Positions 43,598 through 52,163 of a DNA stretch of 62,953 nucleotides are shown piece after piece. Under the pieces are notes generated by a model, which saw nothing but the letters and a program-made list of their open reading frames with translations, made no database searches and was not told where the DNA came from. Numbering within the stretch: position 1 is the first letter of the stretch; every line of letters starts with the position of its first letter. The position numbers were made by a program, and so were the translations under genes. Origin of the DNA: Sinorhizobium saheli (GTDB lineage: Bacteria; Pseudomonadota; Alphaproteobacteria; Rhizobiales; Rhizobiaceae); the NCBI RefSeq assembly GCF_001651875.1, contig NZ_LNQB01000098.1, positions 1 through 62,953 of the forward strand, given 5' to 3'.

Positions 43598-44572
43598 TTA
43601 GACGTGTAACCCCGCCAGCAGCCTCTCTCTCGTCGGTTCATCGACGAAGGCCGCCTCGATCGCCGTCTTTGTCATGCGGTTGATGTCGCCATCCGCAAAT
43701 CCCATGGCGTGGAAGGCGATCTCGTATTCCTGGGCGAGCGAGGTGTGGAAGAAGGGCGGATCGTCGGAGTTGAGCGTGACGCGCACGCCGGCCTCGTAAA
43801 GCGACCTGAGCGGATGGGAGGCGAAATCCGGGAAGACCTGCAGGGCGACGTTCGAGCCGGGACAGACTTCGAGCACGACGCCCTCGTCGGCGAGGCGCTT
43901 GACGAGATCCGCGTCCTCGATCGCCCGCACCCCGTGGCTGATCCGCGACGGGCGGACATGGTCGAGCGCATCGCGGACGCTGAAGGCGCCGCAAAGCTCG
44001 CCGGCGTGGATGGTGAGGCCGAGACCGGCGTCGCGCACGATGTCGAAGGCGCGGGAAAAGGCGGCGACGCTGTGCATCCGCTCCTCGCCCGCCAGGTTGA
44101 AGCCGGTCACGAGGGGGTGGCGGCGCATGGCGGCGTATTGCGCGGTGCTGATGACCGATTCCGGTCCGAGATGGCGGATGCCGGTGATCAGCATGCGCGA
44201 CTCGATCCCGGTTTTCGCTCTGGCTGCCTCCATTCCGGCGGCAAGGCCCTCGATATAGGCATCGGCGCCGAGCCCGATCGTTTCGCCATGGTCGGGCGAG
44301 ACGATGATCTCGCTGTAGATCGTCCCCGCCTCGGCGAGCTCGCTGAGATAGGTCTCGGCAAGCAGCGCATAGTCTCCCTCGGTGCGAAACAGCGAGGCGA
44401 CGGCGTCGTAGCACCTGACGAAGCTGGTGAAATCCTCCCAGACATAGGCCCCGTCGCGGATGATCGCGCTCGTGTCGATGCCGTATTTCCGGGCCTGCCG
44501 CAGCGCCAGCTCCGGCGGTGTGGCGCCTTCGATGTGGCAATGCAGCTCTGCTTTCTTCAGGTGAGCGGTCAA
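43598..44572 (-). CDS. add: Adenosine deaminase
   Basis: A 324-residue zinc amidohydrolase converting (deoxy)adenosine to (deoxy)inosine. Metal and catalytic residues are in [12 protein letters not shown] (His-x-His), [10 protein letters not shown] (His-Ala-Gly-Glu), [12 protein letters not shown] (His) and [10 protein letters not shown] (Asp-Asp). It overlaps the deoB gene by 4 bp, so the pair is coupled. It feeds purine nucleosides to the phosphorylase on the other strand. Length and motifs fit ADA rather than adenine deaminase, although the latter subgroup cannot be fully excluded. Confidence 0.9.
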   Translation of the reverse strand: MTAHLKKAELHCHIEGATPPELALRQARKYGIDTSAIIRDGAYVWEDFTSFVRCYDAVASLFRTEGDYALLAETYLSELAEAGTIYSEIIVSPDHGETIGLGADAYIEGLAAGMEAARAKTGIESRMLITGIRHLGPESVISTAQYAAMRRHPLVTGFNLAGEERMHSVAAFSRAFDIVRDAGLGLTIHAGELCGAFSVRDALDHVRPSRISHGVRAIEDADLVKRLADEGVVLEVCPGSNVALQVFPDFASHPLRSLYEAGVRVTLNSDDPPFFHTSLAQEYEIAFHAMGFADGDINRMTKTAIEAAFVDEPTRERLLAGLHV

Positions 44573-45789
44573 ATGAGGCTTCTCCCATGTGCGCCCGGCG
44601 CGATGCCGAGATGTCTGGCGACGGTCTCGCCGATATGCGCGAAACTGTCGGCGATGCCGAAGGAGCGGCTCCGGAGCGTCGGGCCGAACATCAGCACCGG
44701 CACGCGTTCGCGCGTGTGGTCGGTCCCGCGCCAGGTCGGATCGCAGCCATGGTCGGCCGTGAGGATCACCATGTCGCCGGGCTTCAGGCGGCGGTCGAGA
44801 TCGGGCAGGCGGGCGTCGAAGGCTTCGAGCGCGGCGGCATAGCCGGGCACGTCGCGGCGATGGCCGTAGAGCATGTCGAAGTCGACGAAATTGGTGAAGA
44901 CGAGGCTGCCCTCCTCGGCGTCCTCGATCGCCTCGAGACTGGCGTCGAACAGCGCCATGTTGCCGTTGGCCTTGGTGAGTTTCGTCACCCCCTGATGGGC
45001 GAAGATATCGCCGATCTTGCCGATCGCATGCACCGCGCGGCCGGCCTCCTTCAGCCGGTCGAGGACCGTCGGCTCCGGCGGCAGCACCGAATAGTCGCGC
45101 CGATTGCCGGTGCGGGTGAAGTTGCCCGGATTGCTGCCGACGAAGGGCCGGGCGATCACGCGGCCGATATTGTAGTCGTCGACGAGCCGGCGGACGACCT
45201 CGCAGAGCTCGAGCAGCCGGTCGAGCCCGAAGGTCCCTTCATGCGCGGCGATCTGCAGGACCGAATCGGACGAGGTGTAGCAGATCGGCTTGCCGCTCAG
45301 CATATGTTCCTCGCCGTGGCGGGTGATGATCTCGGTGCCGGAGGCATGGCAATTGCCGAGGATGCCGGGGACATCGCCCTCGCGGCAGATCGCCTCGACG
45401 AGCGCGGGCGGAAAGGCGTCGCCCTCCGCCGGGAAATAGCCCCAGTCGAACCGCACCGGCGTGCCGGCGATCTCCCAGTGGCCGGACGGCGTGTCCTTGC
45501 CGCGCGAGACCTCGCTTGCGGCGCCGTAGACGCCGTAGACCCGCTCCGGCAGGGCCATGCCGGCCGGAACCCGCCCCGTCGCGAGCTTCGCCGCGTGCAC
45601 GAGGCCGAGCGCGGACATGGCGGGAAGGTGGAGCGGCCCTTCGCGCAAGCCCGCGCGATCCGCCGCACCGGCCGCGCAGAACTCGGCGATATGACCGAGC
45701 GTATCGGCACCGAGATCGCCGAAGGCTTCCGCATCCGGCGCATTGCCGATGCCGAAGGAGTCGAGGACGAAGAGAAATGCACGCGCCAT
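44569..45789 (-). CDS. deoB: Phosphopentomutase
   Basis: A 406-residue alkaline-phosphatase-fold enzyme interconverting (deoxy)ribose-1-phosphate and 5-phosphate. Metal-binding motifs are visible: [23 protein letters not shown] (phosphorylated Thr region), [20 protein letters not shown] and [23 protein letters not shown]. The ATG at 45789 (MARAFLF) is the natural start. It is the first gene of the deoB-add unit and takes the sugar phosphates made by the two phosphorylases. Confidence 0.95.
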   Translation of the reverse strand: MARAFLFVLDSFGIGNAPDAEAFGDLGADTLGHIAEFCAAGAADRAGLREGPLHLPAMSALGLVHAAKLATGRVPAGMALPERVYGVYGAASEVSRGKDTPSGHWEIAGTPVRFDWGYFPAEGDAFPPALVEAICREGDVPGILGNCHASGTEIITRHGEEHMLSGKPICYTSSDSVLQIAAHEGTFGLDRLLELCEVVRRLVDDYNIGRVIARPFVGSNPGNFTRTGNRRDYSVLPPEPTVLDRLKEAGRAVHAIGKIGDIFAHQGVTKLTKANGNMALFDASLEAIEDAEEGSLVFTNFVDFDMLYGHRRDVPGYAAALEAFDARLPDLDRRLKPGDMVILTADHGCDPTWRGTDHTRERVPVLMFGPTLRSRSFGIADSFAHIGETVARHLGIAPGAHGRSLI

Positions 45790-45984
45790 TGAACACCTGG
45801 ATAGAACCGGAACGCGAGATGCGGGAGAGGGCGAGCCGGTACCGTTGAGCCTGCGCGAAGGATCGCTCGCGCAATCCGGCAGGAATACCGCGGGGTCCTG
45901 GCTATTGCAATTGATGCCGTCGGTCACGCGACGGCGATGTCGCCGGTTTCCGCCAGACGACGGCGGCTGGACGGAAGAACTTTT

Positions 45985-46539
45985 TCAATCTTTCATCAGG
46001 TCCGGCTGGGCAAGGCCAGTCTGAAGGTCGCGGATTATCATGCCCAGTTGACCCGATGCGAGAAGCCCTTGCCCCAGCGGACCCGACCTGTCCTCGCCTA
46101 CGGGCGGAAGCGCTCGCAGCGCGGTCCGTACCTCCGCGTTCATATGCATGAGCTGCCAGCGGACCTCATCGTCGGCTGCTTCCGGCCGGTCGGGGGACGC
46201 TAGGCTGGCGGCCTTGACGGCATAGGCTGCGGCGCCCAAGGCATGTGCACCCATGTGGCAAACGGCGGCGGCTTGGCCTGCGGCTCTGGCAGCAGCGGCG
46301 GCTGCGGCAGACTTGGCGTCCTTCGCAGCGCCGCCACCCATGAACCGCTGGCGGATTTCAACGGCAGTGTCCAATTCGCCGCGGGAATATGCCCGCGCCC
46401 GAACGATGGCGGCGCGCGGACGACCGTCCGCCGGCCTTTCAGCCTCGAAAATCCACAGAACCCGTTCGGCACAGTCGGCGGCCCATGCAGCGACGAGGCG
46501 TCGCTCGGATTCGCTCAGTGCCTGCGGGGATTTTGCCAT
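45985..46539 (-). CDS. Putative immunity-like protein (Imm-5-like), function unproven
   Basis: The product is a 184-residue helical, Ala-rich protein without signal peptide. It has SESERRLVAAWAADCAERVLWIFE, GGAAKDAKSAAAAAAARAAGQAAAVCHMGAHALGAAAYAVKAAS and DDEVRWQLMHMNAEVRTALRALP. The HMGAHALGAAAYAVKA block recalls proteins annotated as putative immunity (Imm-5-like) proteins. No polymorphic toxin gene is adjacent, so an orphan immunity role would be speculative. It is a single gene between the nucleoside and pilus regions. Confidence 0.55.
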   Translation of the reverse strand: MAKSPQALSESERRLVAAWAADCAERVLWIFEAERPADGRPRAAIVRARAYSRGELDTAVEIRQRFMGGGAAKDAKSAAAAAAARAAGQAAAVCHMGAHALGAAAYAVKAASLASPDRPEAADDEVRWQLMHMNAEVRTALRALPPVGEDRSGPLGQGLLASGQLGMIIRDLQTGLAQPDLMKD

Positions 46540-46875
46540 CTCAACCTCTCCAATGAACGTCGATCATCCAGGCAAGCATGACGGCTTTGCGGTCGGGTTG
46601 TCGCCTGTGCTTTCTTTCGCGGGCTCGCTGATGAGACCGCGCGCAAACTCGGCAATGCCCGGGAGGAACGATGCAAGCACTCGGCCGTCATGGGAAGACC
46701 GATCAAAACGTCATGCGTTCACGTCAGAGCGGGATGCGCTCGCATGCGTTCGCGCCACCGCTCTATCTTCTTGTTTCGCCGCATTTGTGCGACGTCAGGT
46801 GATTCCACCTGACTGCAAAATGCTTCGGCGCGGACGACAGCCAGCGGTCCGGTCGGAGCGGATTTCGTTCGGGGA
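46540..46875. other. Intergenic gap dominated by a REP-like element
   Basis: No convincing gene. The right half is occupied by the REP-like copy at 46732-46826; the left half presumably holds the promoter of the minus-strand immunity-like gene, but no clear -35/-10 was seen. Confidence 0.45.
46732..46826. repeat. REP-like palindromic element, copy 2
   Basis: It starts GGATGCGCTCGCATGCG and ends with hairpin arms GTCAGGTG and CACCTGAC around ATTC. The hairpin differs from copy 1 (16224-16313) by paired changes on both arms (CCGG versus CAGG / CCTG), which argues that the fold is conserved. Confidence 0.7.
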
Positions 46876-47466
46876 TCAGCAATCCGTGCACTTGATCTCG
46901 GTGCCGAAGCGCTGGCGGTAGTAGGAGGTCTTGGAAAGCGGGATCGTGCCGGCGGTGTCGGAACCGAAAAGGGTCAGCTGGTGATTGACGGTGAGCTCGG
47001 TGCGCACGACGAAGGCGTTCACCGCCTCGAGGTCCGACGGCACGCTGGTCTTGGAATTGGCCGCGTAGGGCACGGTGGCGCTTTCGCTCTCATCCGACCA
47101 GCCGCGAGACCAGAGGACCGTGCCTTCCGTCGTGCCGGTCACCTGGATGCCGGTGATCTTCAGCTCGTAGTCGGAACCGTCGTAAGGGACGAGGATGTTC
47201 TTTGCGACATTCCTCATGTCGTCGAGCAGGGCCTTGTCGACGTCCTGCTCCTGCGTGACGATATCGCTCACCGTACTCGACGCGCGCGCGACCTTGCGGG
47301 CGACGGTGAAGCCGAGCGAAAGCTCGAAGGCGCCGATATAGGCGGCGATCAGCAGCGGCGCGACGATCGCGAATTCGACGGCGCCGACGCCGCGCCGGTC
47401 GCGCAGGAGGCGGCGGAGAGAGTTGAGACCGGGCCGGCAGAGCGAAAGGGCGCGGGAATATCGCAT
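46876..47466 (-). CDS. TadE/TadG-like pilus assembly protein
   Basis: A 196-residue minor-pilin-like protein. A basic N-terminus is followed by the TadE signature RRGVGAVEFAIVAPLLIAAYIGAFELSLGF (prepilin-like G-x4-E then a hydrophobic helix), a VARKVARASSTVSDIVTQ segment and a periplasmic domain ending with a Cys pair (IKCTDC). It is the last gene of a minus-strand set opposite pilA; it follows a second TadE-like gene with 7 bp between them. A role as a pseudopilin in Flp pilus assembly is likely. Confidence 0.88.
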   Translation of the reverse strand: MRYSRALSLCRPGLNSLRRLLRDRRGVGAVEFAIVAPLLIAAYIGAFELSLGFTVARKVARASSTVSDIVTQEQDVDKALLDDMRNVAKNILVPYDGSDYELKITGIQVTGTTEGTVLWSRGWSDESESATVPYAANSKTSVPSDLEAVNAFVVRTELTVNHQLTLFGSDTAGTIPLSKTSYYRQRFGTEIKCTDC

Positions 47467-47473
47467 GGCGGCC

Positions 47474-48067
47474 TCAATAGTCTTCGTTGCGGAAAGTCGC
47501 GGTCGCGACCATCAGGTAGTCGCGCGGCATGCTGTCGCCGGCCGGCCTGAGCTTGGTGACATAGGGGCGAACGAGATCGGTGATCACTTCCCAGCGGTAA
47601 TAGGCGCGCACCATGGTGATCTCCCCGGAGCCCCCCGGCGCGAAGGTGAAAACGCTGGTGTCGAGGTCGGACCCGACCCGCGGCACAGCGTCCGGGAAAT
47701 TGCCGAGGTCGGTAATCTTGCGGACATCGAGATAGAGCTTGGCGGGCGCTGTCACCTCGGTCGCCGAGCAGGTCATCAGGATCGAGATTTCGTCGCAGAA
47801 GGCCTGGCGGAACTCTGTCTCCGTCGTGGCGGAGGTGATCTCGCCGGTGCGGATCTTGCGCGCCAGCGTGTCGGTGGCGTTTGCCAGCAATTGTTCGCCG
47901 GCGAAGGCGACGAAGGTCTCGATCGAGGCGAAAAGGACGATGAAGAAGGGCATCGCAAGCAGCGCGAACTCGATGGCGGTCGCGCCCTTCCGGTCGCCGA
48001 CGAAACGGCGAAATGGGCCGGGACCCGAAGGCGTCCGGGAGCTCGATGCTTTCTCTTCGATCGACAT
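47474..48067 (-). CDS. TadE-like pilus assembly protein
   Basis: A 197-residue protein with the TadE motif RKGATAIEFALLAMPFFIVLFASIETFVAF, a hydrophobic helix and a periplasmic domain containing two Cys residues (FCDEISILMTCS). The ATG at 48067 (MSIEEKA) is chosen over a TTG at 48088. It is 7 bp upstream of the other TadE-like gene, so the two are probably co-expressed as paired minor pilins (TadE/TadF type) of the adjacent Flp/Tad system. Confidence 0.86.
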   Translation of the reverse strand: MSIEEKASSSRTPSGPGPFRRFVGDRKGATAIEFALLAMPFFIVLFASIETFVAFAGEQLLANATDTLARKIRTGEITSATTETEFRQAFCDEISILMTCSATEVTAPAKLYLDVRKITDLGNFPDAVPRVGSDLDTSVFTFAPGGSGEITMVRAYYRWEVITDLVRPYVTKLRPAGDSMPRDYLMVATATFRNEDY

Positions 48068-48174
48068 TGCGCCGTTCCGTCGTGTCAACTGGTCGGTGCA
48101 AAATACGCGGCGATCGTTGAAAATTCGTTTTCAACGACCCGGAGAATTTTAGTGGTTTGGAATTTGCGAGCGGT

Positions 48175-48597
48175 TCAGTCGCTGGCGCTCGCCGTCGACG
48201 CCTGCCGCTCGGCGCGCTCGCAATTGGGCGTGCAGGAAAGAACGGTGCGTGCCGTCTGCTTGTAGACGCGCACCGTATTGCCCTCGTCGATCGACACCAG
48301 GATGCGCTCGTCGACGATGGCATTGCCGTCCTGGTCGAGGATGACGAGATTGGTAGTGCCGAAATTCCTCCCCGTCAGCACGATCGTCTTCGCATCCGCG
48401 ACGGTCGCATCGGCGACGTCGGAATTGCCGATGATCACCTTGCTGACCGGCCGGTCGAGCTTCAGCACGCGCGCATGATCCATATAGACGCGCATCATCT
48501 CCTCCGCCGCCTGCACCGCCTTCGGCGCGAAAAGCGCAAGAAGCGCGGCGGCGACTGTGAGAATGGCGACCGGCTTGGTCGCAAGAGGCGTGTTCAT
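48175..48597 (-). CDS. Stand-alone secretin N-terminal (T2SS-T3SS_pil_N) domain protein
   Basis: A 140-residue secreted protein with a signal peptide (cleavage near VQAA-EE). One domain (residues about 33-105: VYMDHARVLKLDRPVSKVIIGNSDVADATVADAKTIVLTGRNFGTTNLVILDQDGN) is clearly like residues about 50-120 of CpaC here (shared D/N-P/S-ADA, LxGKxxGxTNxxxxxxxGxxI pattern). It lacks the secretin pore. A C-terminal tail has two Cys residues (LSCTPNCERAE). It is divergent from pilA. It may be an accessory or pilotin-like partner of the CpaC secretin; this is inference. Confidence 0.82.
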   Translation of the reverse strand: MNTPLATKPVAILTVAAALLALFAPKAVQAAEEMMRVYMDHARVLKLDRPVSKVIIGNSDVADATVADAKTIVLTGRNFGTTNLVILDQDGNAIVDERILVSIDEGNTVRVYKQTARTVLSCTPNCERAERQASTASASD

Positions 48598-48725
48598 GGC
48601 GCGTCCTGAATGGCGAAGACAGGCCCGCATCTTGGCGCCTTTTGGTGAATGAAAGGTTACGCCGGCGCGAGGCAATTTAACCCATCCATTTTCCGCACAT
48701 TTACCCAAGAAGGTGCGAGGCGAAT

Positions 48726-48741
48726 TTAACTTGACGCTAAC
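48726..48741 (+). promoter_or_regulatory. Candidate CtrA box upstream of pilA
   Basis: TTAA-N7-CTAAC (48726-48741), one mismatch from the CtrA consensus TTAA-N7-TTAA(C). It is about 110 bp upstream of the pilA start and overlaps a TTGACG -35-like hexamer. CtrA control of pilA is established in Caulobacter; binding here is inferred. Confidence 0.5.
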
Positions 48742-48848
48742 CGGTTTCCTTAAGCCGAAAGAAATTAGACCCCGCTAATTTCAGGGCATCCGATCAACGG
48801 CAACAGTTGGCGGACGTGCTGAACAACAAGTGGAGTAGGAGAATCACC

Positions 48849-49028
48849 ATGAAGACCATCTTCGCCCGTCTGATGAAGGACGAGTCCGGTGCAACCGCAA
48901 TCGAATACGGCCTGATCGCAGCGCTGATCTCGGTGGCGCTGATTACCGGCGCGACGACGCTCGGCACTGCACTGAACGAGCAGTTTGATAACTTGTCTAC
49001 CTACCTCAGTGTAGCAGAAGACAACTAA
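48849..49028 (+). CDS. pilA: Flp/Fap-type major pilin
   Basis: The product is a 59-residue type IVb (Flp) prepilin. A short leader ends at Gly14 (MKDESG), and the mature part begins ATAIEYGLIAALISV with Glu at +5 and Tyr at +6, the Flp motif, followed by one hydrophobic helix. The C-terminus has NLSTYLSVAEDN. The ATG is set by GTAGGAGA upstream and by the pilin leader length; a frame from 48807 is spurious. It would be cleaved by the CpaA peptidase encoded next. A hairpin follows, which would leave pilA more abundant than the assembly genes. Confidence 0.96.
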   Translation: MKTIFARLMKDESGATAIEYGLIAALISVALITGATTLGTALNEQFDNLSTYLSVAEDN

Positions 49029-49050
49029 TCTGCCTCGGCGTACTCTCATA

Positions 49051-49083
49051 ACACAGACCGTCCTAAGCAAGGGCGGTCTGTGT
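49051..49083 (+). terminator. Hairpin between pilA and cpaA (attenuator-like)
   Basis: Arms ACACAGACCG (49051-49060) and CGGTCTGTGT (49074-49083) with additional CC/GG pairing inside, and no long U-run. It probably stabilises pilA mRNA or partly terminates so that pilin exceeds machinery proteins. Confidence 0.7.
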
Positions 49084-49154
49084 TGCCGCGACGCGATGTC
49101 CGAGATGTCGGCGCCGGTGGGATGTGCAATTCGGACCGGTTCAAGGGCAAAGGA

Positions 49155-49667
49155 ATGATTGAAGCCGCCATCCTTGTAGTCTTTCCGCTTTGCCTTGCGA
49201 TTGCCGCACTCTCGGATCTTTTGACGATGACGATACCTAATCGGGTGTCCGCCATCCTTCTTGGCGCATTTATCATCGTGGCACCGCTGGCCGGTTTCGG
49301 AATTGAGCAAATCGGCTGGCACCTGGCCGCCGCCGCCGCCGTCTTTGCAGTCTGTTTCTGTCTTTTCGCGACCAACGTGATGGGCGGAGGCGATGCCAAG
49401 CTGCTGACTGCAAGCGCTATCTGGTTTGGGCTCAACGCGTCGCTCGCAACATTCCTCGTCTATGTCTCGGTGTTTGGCGGTCTGTTGACGCTCCTGGTTC
49501 TGCTCTTGCGCAGCCAGGAGAATGCGATTCTCGCGAGTGGTATCCCGGTTCCGCGCCTGTTGCTGACGGCGAAGAAGGTTCCTTATGGCATAGCGATCGC
49601 GCTCGGAGGCTTTGCAGCCTACCCCTCGTCGCCGCTGATGGAAGTCGCATTCGCACGGCTTTCATGA
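49155..49667 (+). CDS. cpaA: Prepilin peptidase CpaA (TadV)
   Basis: The product is a 170-residue integral membrane aspartic peptidase that cleaves the Flp prepilin leader. Both catalytic Asp are present: one in ALSDLLTMTIPNR and one in MGGGDAKLLTA (GxGD-type motif). About five hydrophobic segments are visible, and it lacks the methylase domain, as usual for CpaA/TadV. The ATG at 49155 (MIEAAIL) is chosen over an upstream ATG at 49122, which would add a polar segment. It is downstream of pilA. Confidence 0.92.
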   Translation: MIEAAILVVFPLCLAIAALSDLLTMTIPNRVSAILLGAFIIVAPLAGFGIEQIGWHLAAAAAVFAVCFCLFATNVMGGGDAKLLTASAIWFGLNASLATFLVYVSVFGGLLTLLVLLLRSQENAILASGIPVPRLLLTAKKVPYGIAIALGGFAAYPSSPLMEVAFARLS

Positions 49668-49794
49668 ACCCGCACAGGCAGCGAGGAATATCGCCATTTC
49701 TCGTTAACCACGTACATAAGCAATCCGTTAACCATAATTACACCAATTCCTGATCAATCTGGCCCAGGGCAATTCTTGGGGCTTTGGGACGATC

Positions 49795-50610
49795 ATGAAA
49801 CCGGTGCGTATCATCATTCTGGCGGTGGCCGTCGGCTCGGCCGCCATGGCCGGGCTGTTGGCGATGAAGCTCACCCGGCGCGGCCCCGTTGCGACGATTG
49901 CCGAACCCGTCATCGAGCAGGCGCCGACGATCAACGTGCTGGTCGCCAGCAAGAGCCTGCCGGTCGGCTCCCGTCTCGGCGCCGATTCGATCCACTGGAT
50001 GGCCTGGCCGAAGGACGGCGTCGCCGACGGCATGATCACCGAGGAAAACCGGCCGGCGGCGGTCGACGACCTTGCCGGCGCCGTCGTGCGCCTGCCGATC
50101 TTCACCGGCGAGCCGGTCCGCCAGGAAAAGATCGCCGACGCATCCAGCCGCATCATGTCGTCGCTGCTGCCGGCCGGGAAGCGGGCCGTCTCCACCGAGA
50201 TCACCGTTGCCACCGGCGCCGGCGGCTTCATCCTGCCGAACGATCGGGTCGACGTCATCATGGTGCGGAAGTCCGACGGCGACGGCCTCTATCTCACCGA
50301 AACGGTGCTGAGCAACGTCCGCGTCCTCGCGATCGACCAGCAGGTCGAGGAGAAGGAGGACGGTTCGAAATCCGTCATCGGCACCACGGCGACGCTCGAG
50401 CTGACGCCGGATCAATCGAAAGTCATGACGGTGGCGCAGCAGATCGCCGAGCGCATCTCGCTGGCGCTGCGCAGCGTCGCCGATGCGCAGGAGCCGGACA
50501 CCAGCGCCGCCGACCATCTCCTGAGCGGCGACGGCCGGCCGAGCATCCAGCTCATCAAATCGGGCTCCATCGTGAAGAGCGACGGTGCCGCGGTCGAGAA
50601 CCAGAACTAA
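49795..50610 (+). CDS. cpaB: Flp pilus assembly protein CpaB (RcpC)
   Basis: A 271-residue envelope protein with an N-terminal membrane anchor (VRIIILAVAVGSAAMAGLLAM), an SAF domain (about 45-110: INVLVASKSLPVGSRLGADSIHWMAWP) and an RcpC/CpaB domain (about 120-240, with GFILPNDRVDVIMV and LSNVRVLAID). It links pilus assembly to the secretin. Its stop is 12 bp before the cpaC start. Two TTAAC half-sites (49704 and 49728) lie upstream. Confidence 0.93.
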   Translation: MKPVRIIILAVAVGSAAMAGLLAMKLTRRGPVATIAEPVIEQAPTINVLVASKSLPVGSRLGADSIHWMAWPKDGVADGMITEENRPAAVDDLAGAVVRLPIFTGEPVRQEKIADASSRIMSSLLPAGKRAVSTEITVATGAGGFILPNDRVDVIMVRKSDGDGLYLTETVLSNVRVLAIDQQVEEKEDGSKSVIGTTATLELTPDQSKVMTVAQQIAERISLALRSVADAQEPDTSAADHLLSGDGRPSIQLIKSGSIVKSDGAAVENQN

Positions 50611-50622
50611 GCGGGGCGCAAG

Positions 50623-52155
50623 GTGAAGCGGAACGGACACAAATTTCGGGCCTCTCTCGCAGCCGGCCTCTCCTTCTGCCTGGCGTTCTCGGGCATCACG
50701 CTGCCGATTCCGGCGGCCACGGCCGCGGCCTCTTCCGTCGTCAGGATCACGGAAAGCGGTCCGGGCGTGCGCAAGACCGTCAATCTCGGCCTCAACAAGG
50801 CGGTCGTCATCGATCTGCCGACCGATGCGCATGACATCCTCGTCGCCGATCCGTCGCTCGCCGACGCGGTCACCCGCACCTCCCGCCGCATCTATCTCTT
50901 CGGCAAGACGGTCGGCCAGACGAACATCTTCGTCTTCGGCCCCCGCGGCGAGGAGATCGTCAGCCTCGAGGTCGCCGTCGAGCGAGACGTCGCCGGGCTC
51001 GAAGCCAATCTGCGCCGGTTCATTCCCGATGCCGACATCCGTGTCGAGATCGTCTCCGACAACGTCGTCCTGACCGGCACGGTCCGCACGCCGCTCGACT
51101 CGACCAAGGCCGTCGACCTTGCCCGCGCCTTCCTCAAAGGCGGCGAGGCGACGACCCGCAACCTGACCGCCTTGGGCAATAACGGTGATTCCAGCATCTT
51201 CGCCGAAGATCGCCAGACATCGCAGATCGTCAATCTCCTGACGATCGAGGGTGAGGATCAGGTGACGCTGAAGGTGACCGTTGCCGAAGTCAGCCGGCAG
51301 GTGCTGAAGCAGCTCGGCTTCAACGGTCGCGTCTCCGACGGCGAGAGTGGCCTGAGCTTCCGCAATCCGGCCAATCTCGGCGACGCGATCAGCGTCGGCG
51401 CCAATGCACTCATCAAGGGTTCGATCGGCGGCACGACGATCTCGAGCTATATCAATGCGATGGAGCAGGCCGGCGTCATGCGCACGCTTGCCGAGCCGAG
51501 CCTGACGGCGATCTCCGGCCAGGAGGCTAAGTTCTATGTCGGCGGCGATTTCCGGCTCGCCGGCGTGCAGGAAGTCGGCACGGATGCTACCTCGGGGGAA
51601 ACGACGGTCGCGCGCGAGGTCAACGACGTCGAATACGGCATCAGGCTGAATTTCAAGCCCGTCGTTCTCGGCGCGGGCCGCATCAGCCTGGCGGTCGAGA
51701 CGGAAGTCTCCGAGCCGACCTATGAGGGTTCGGTCGTAACCGGCAACTCGATGACCAGCATCCCCGGCCAGACCTTCCTCGGCATCCGCCGCCGCGAGGC
51801 GTCGACCAGCGTCGAACTGCCGTCCGGCGGCTCGATCGTCATCGCCGGCCTCGTCCAGGACAATATTCGCCAGGCCATGTCCGGTCTGCCCGCGGCCTCG
51901 AAGATCCCGATCCTCGGCACGCTCTTCCGCAGCAAGGACTTCCAGCGCAACGAGACGGAGCTCGTCATCATCGCCACGCCCTATCTCGTGCGACCGGTCG
52001 CCCGCAGCGCGCTTTCGCGCCCGGATGACAACTTCAATCCGGCCAATGATTTCGAGAGCTTCTTCCTCGGCCGCGTCAACCGCATCTATGGGCGCCCGGA
52101 GGCGGAGCCGCCCGTCGGCCGCTACCACGGCAATGTCGGCTTCATCTACAAATAG
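50623..52155 (+). CDS. cpaC: Flp pilus outer-membrane secretin CpaC (RcpA)
   Basis: This 510-residue protein starts with GTG and has a signal peptide (cleavage near AATAAA), a T2SS-T3SS pil_N domain (about 45-125), a BON-like segment (about 125-195) and the secretin domain (about 250-445: VTVAEVSRQVLKQLGFN, VMRTLAEPSLTAISGQEAKFYVGG, VELPSGGSIVIAGLVQDN, LGTLFRSKDFQRNETELVIIATPYLV). It forms the outer-membrane pore through which the pilus exits. Confidence 0.95.
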   Translation: MKRNGHKFRASLAAGLSFCLAFSGITLPIPAATAAASSVVRITESGPGVRKTVNLGLNKAVVIDLPTDAHDILVADPSLADAVTRTSRRIYLFGKTVGQTNIFVFGPRGEEIVSLEVAVERDVAGLEANLRRFIPDADIRVEIVSDNVVLTGTVRTPLDSTKAVDLARAFLKGGEATTRNLTALGNNGDSSIFAEDRQTSQIVNLLTIEGEDQVTLKVTVAEVSRQVLKQLGFNGRVSDGESGLSFRNPANLGDAISVGANALIKGSIGGTTISSYINAMEQAGVMRTLAEPSLTAISGQEAKFYVGGDFRLAGVQEVGTDATSGETTVAREVNDVEYGIRLNFKPVVLGAGRISLAVETEVSEPTYEGSVVTGNSMTSIPGQTFLGIRRREASTSVELPSGGSIVIAGLVQDNIRQAMSGLPAASKIPILGTLFRSKDFQRNETELVIIATPYLVRPVARSALSRPDDNFNPANDFESFFLGRVNRIYGRPEAEPPVGRYHGNVGFIYK

Positions 52156-52163
52156 GTCGGGTC

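Noticed and set aside
49704..49732. Two TTAAC half-sites upstream of cpaB as a CtrA box
   Set aside because: They are 24 bp apart, not the 11-bp repeat distance of TTAA-N7-TTAA, so CtrA binding is not supported.
49738..52128. A 796-codon minus-strand frame under cpaB and cpaC
   Set aside because: Same reason: a shadow of two certain genes, with no start signal and no recognisable domain.
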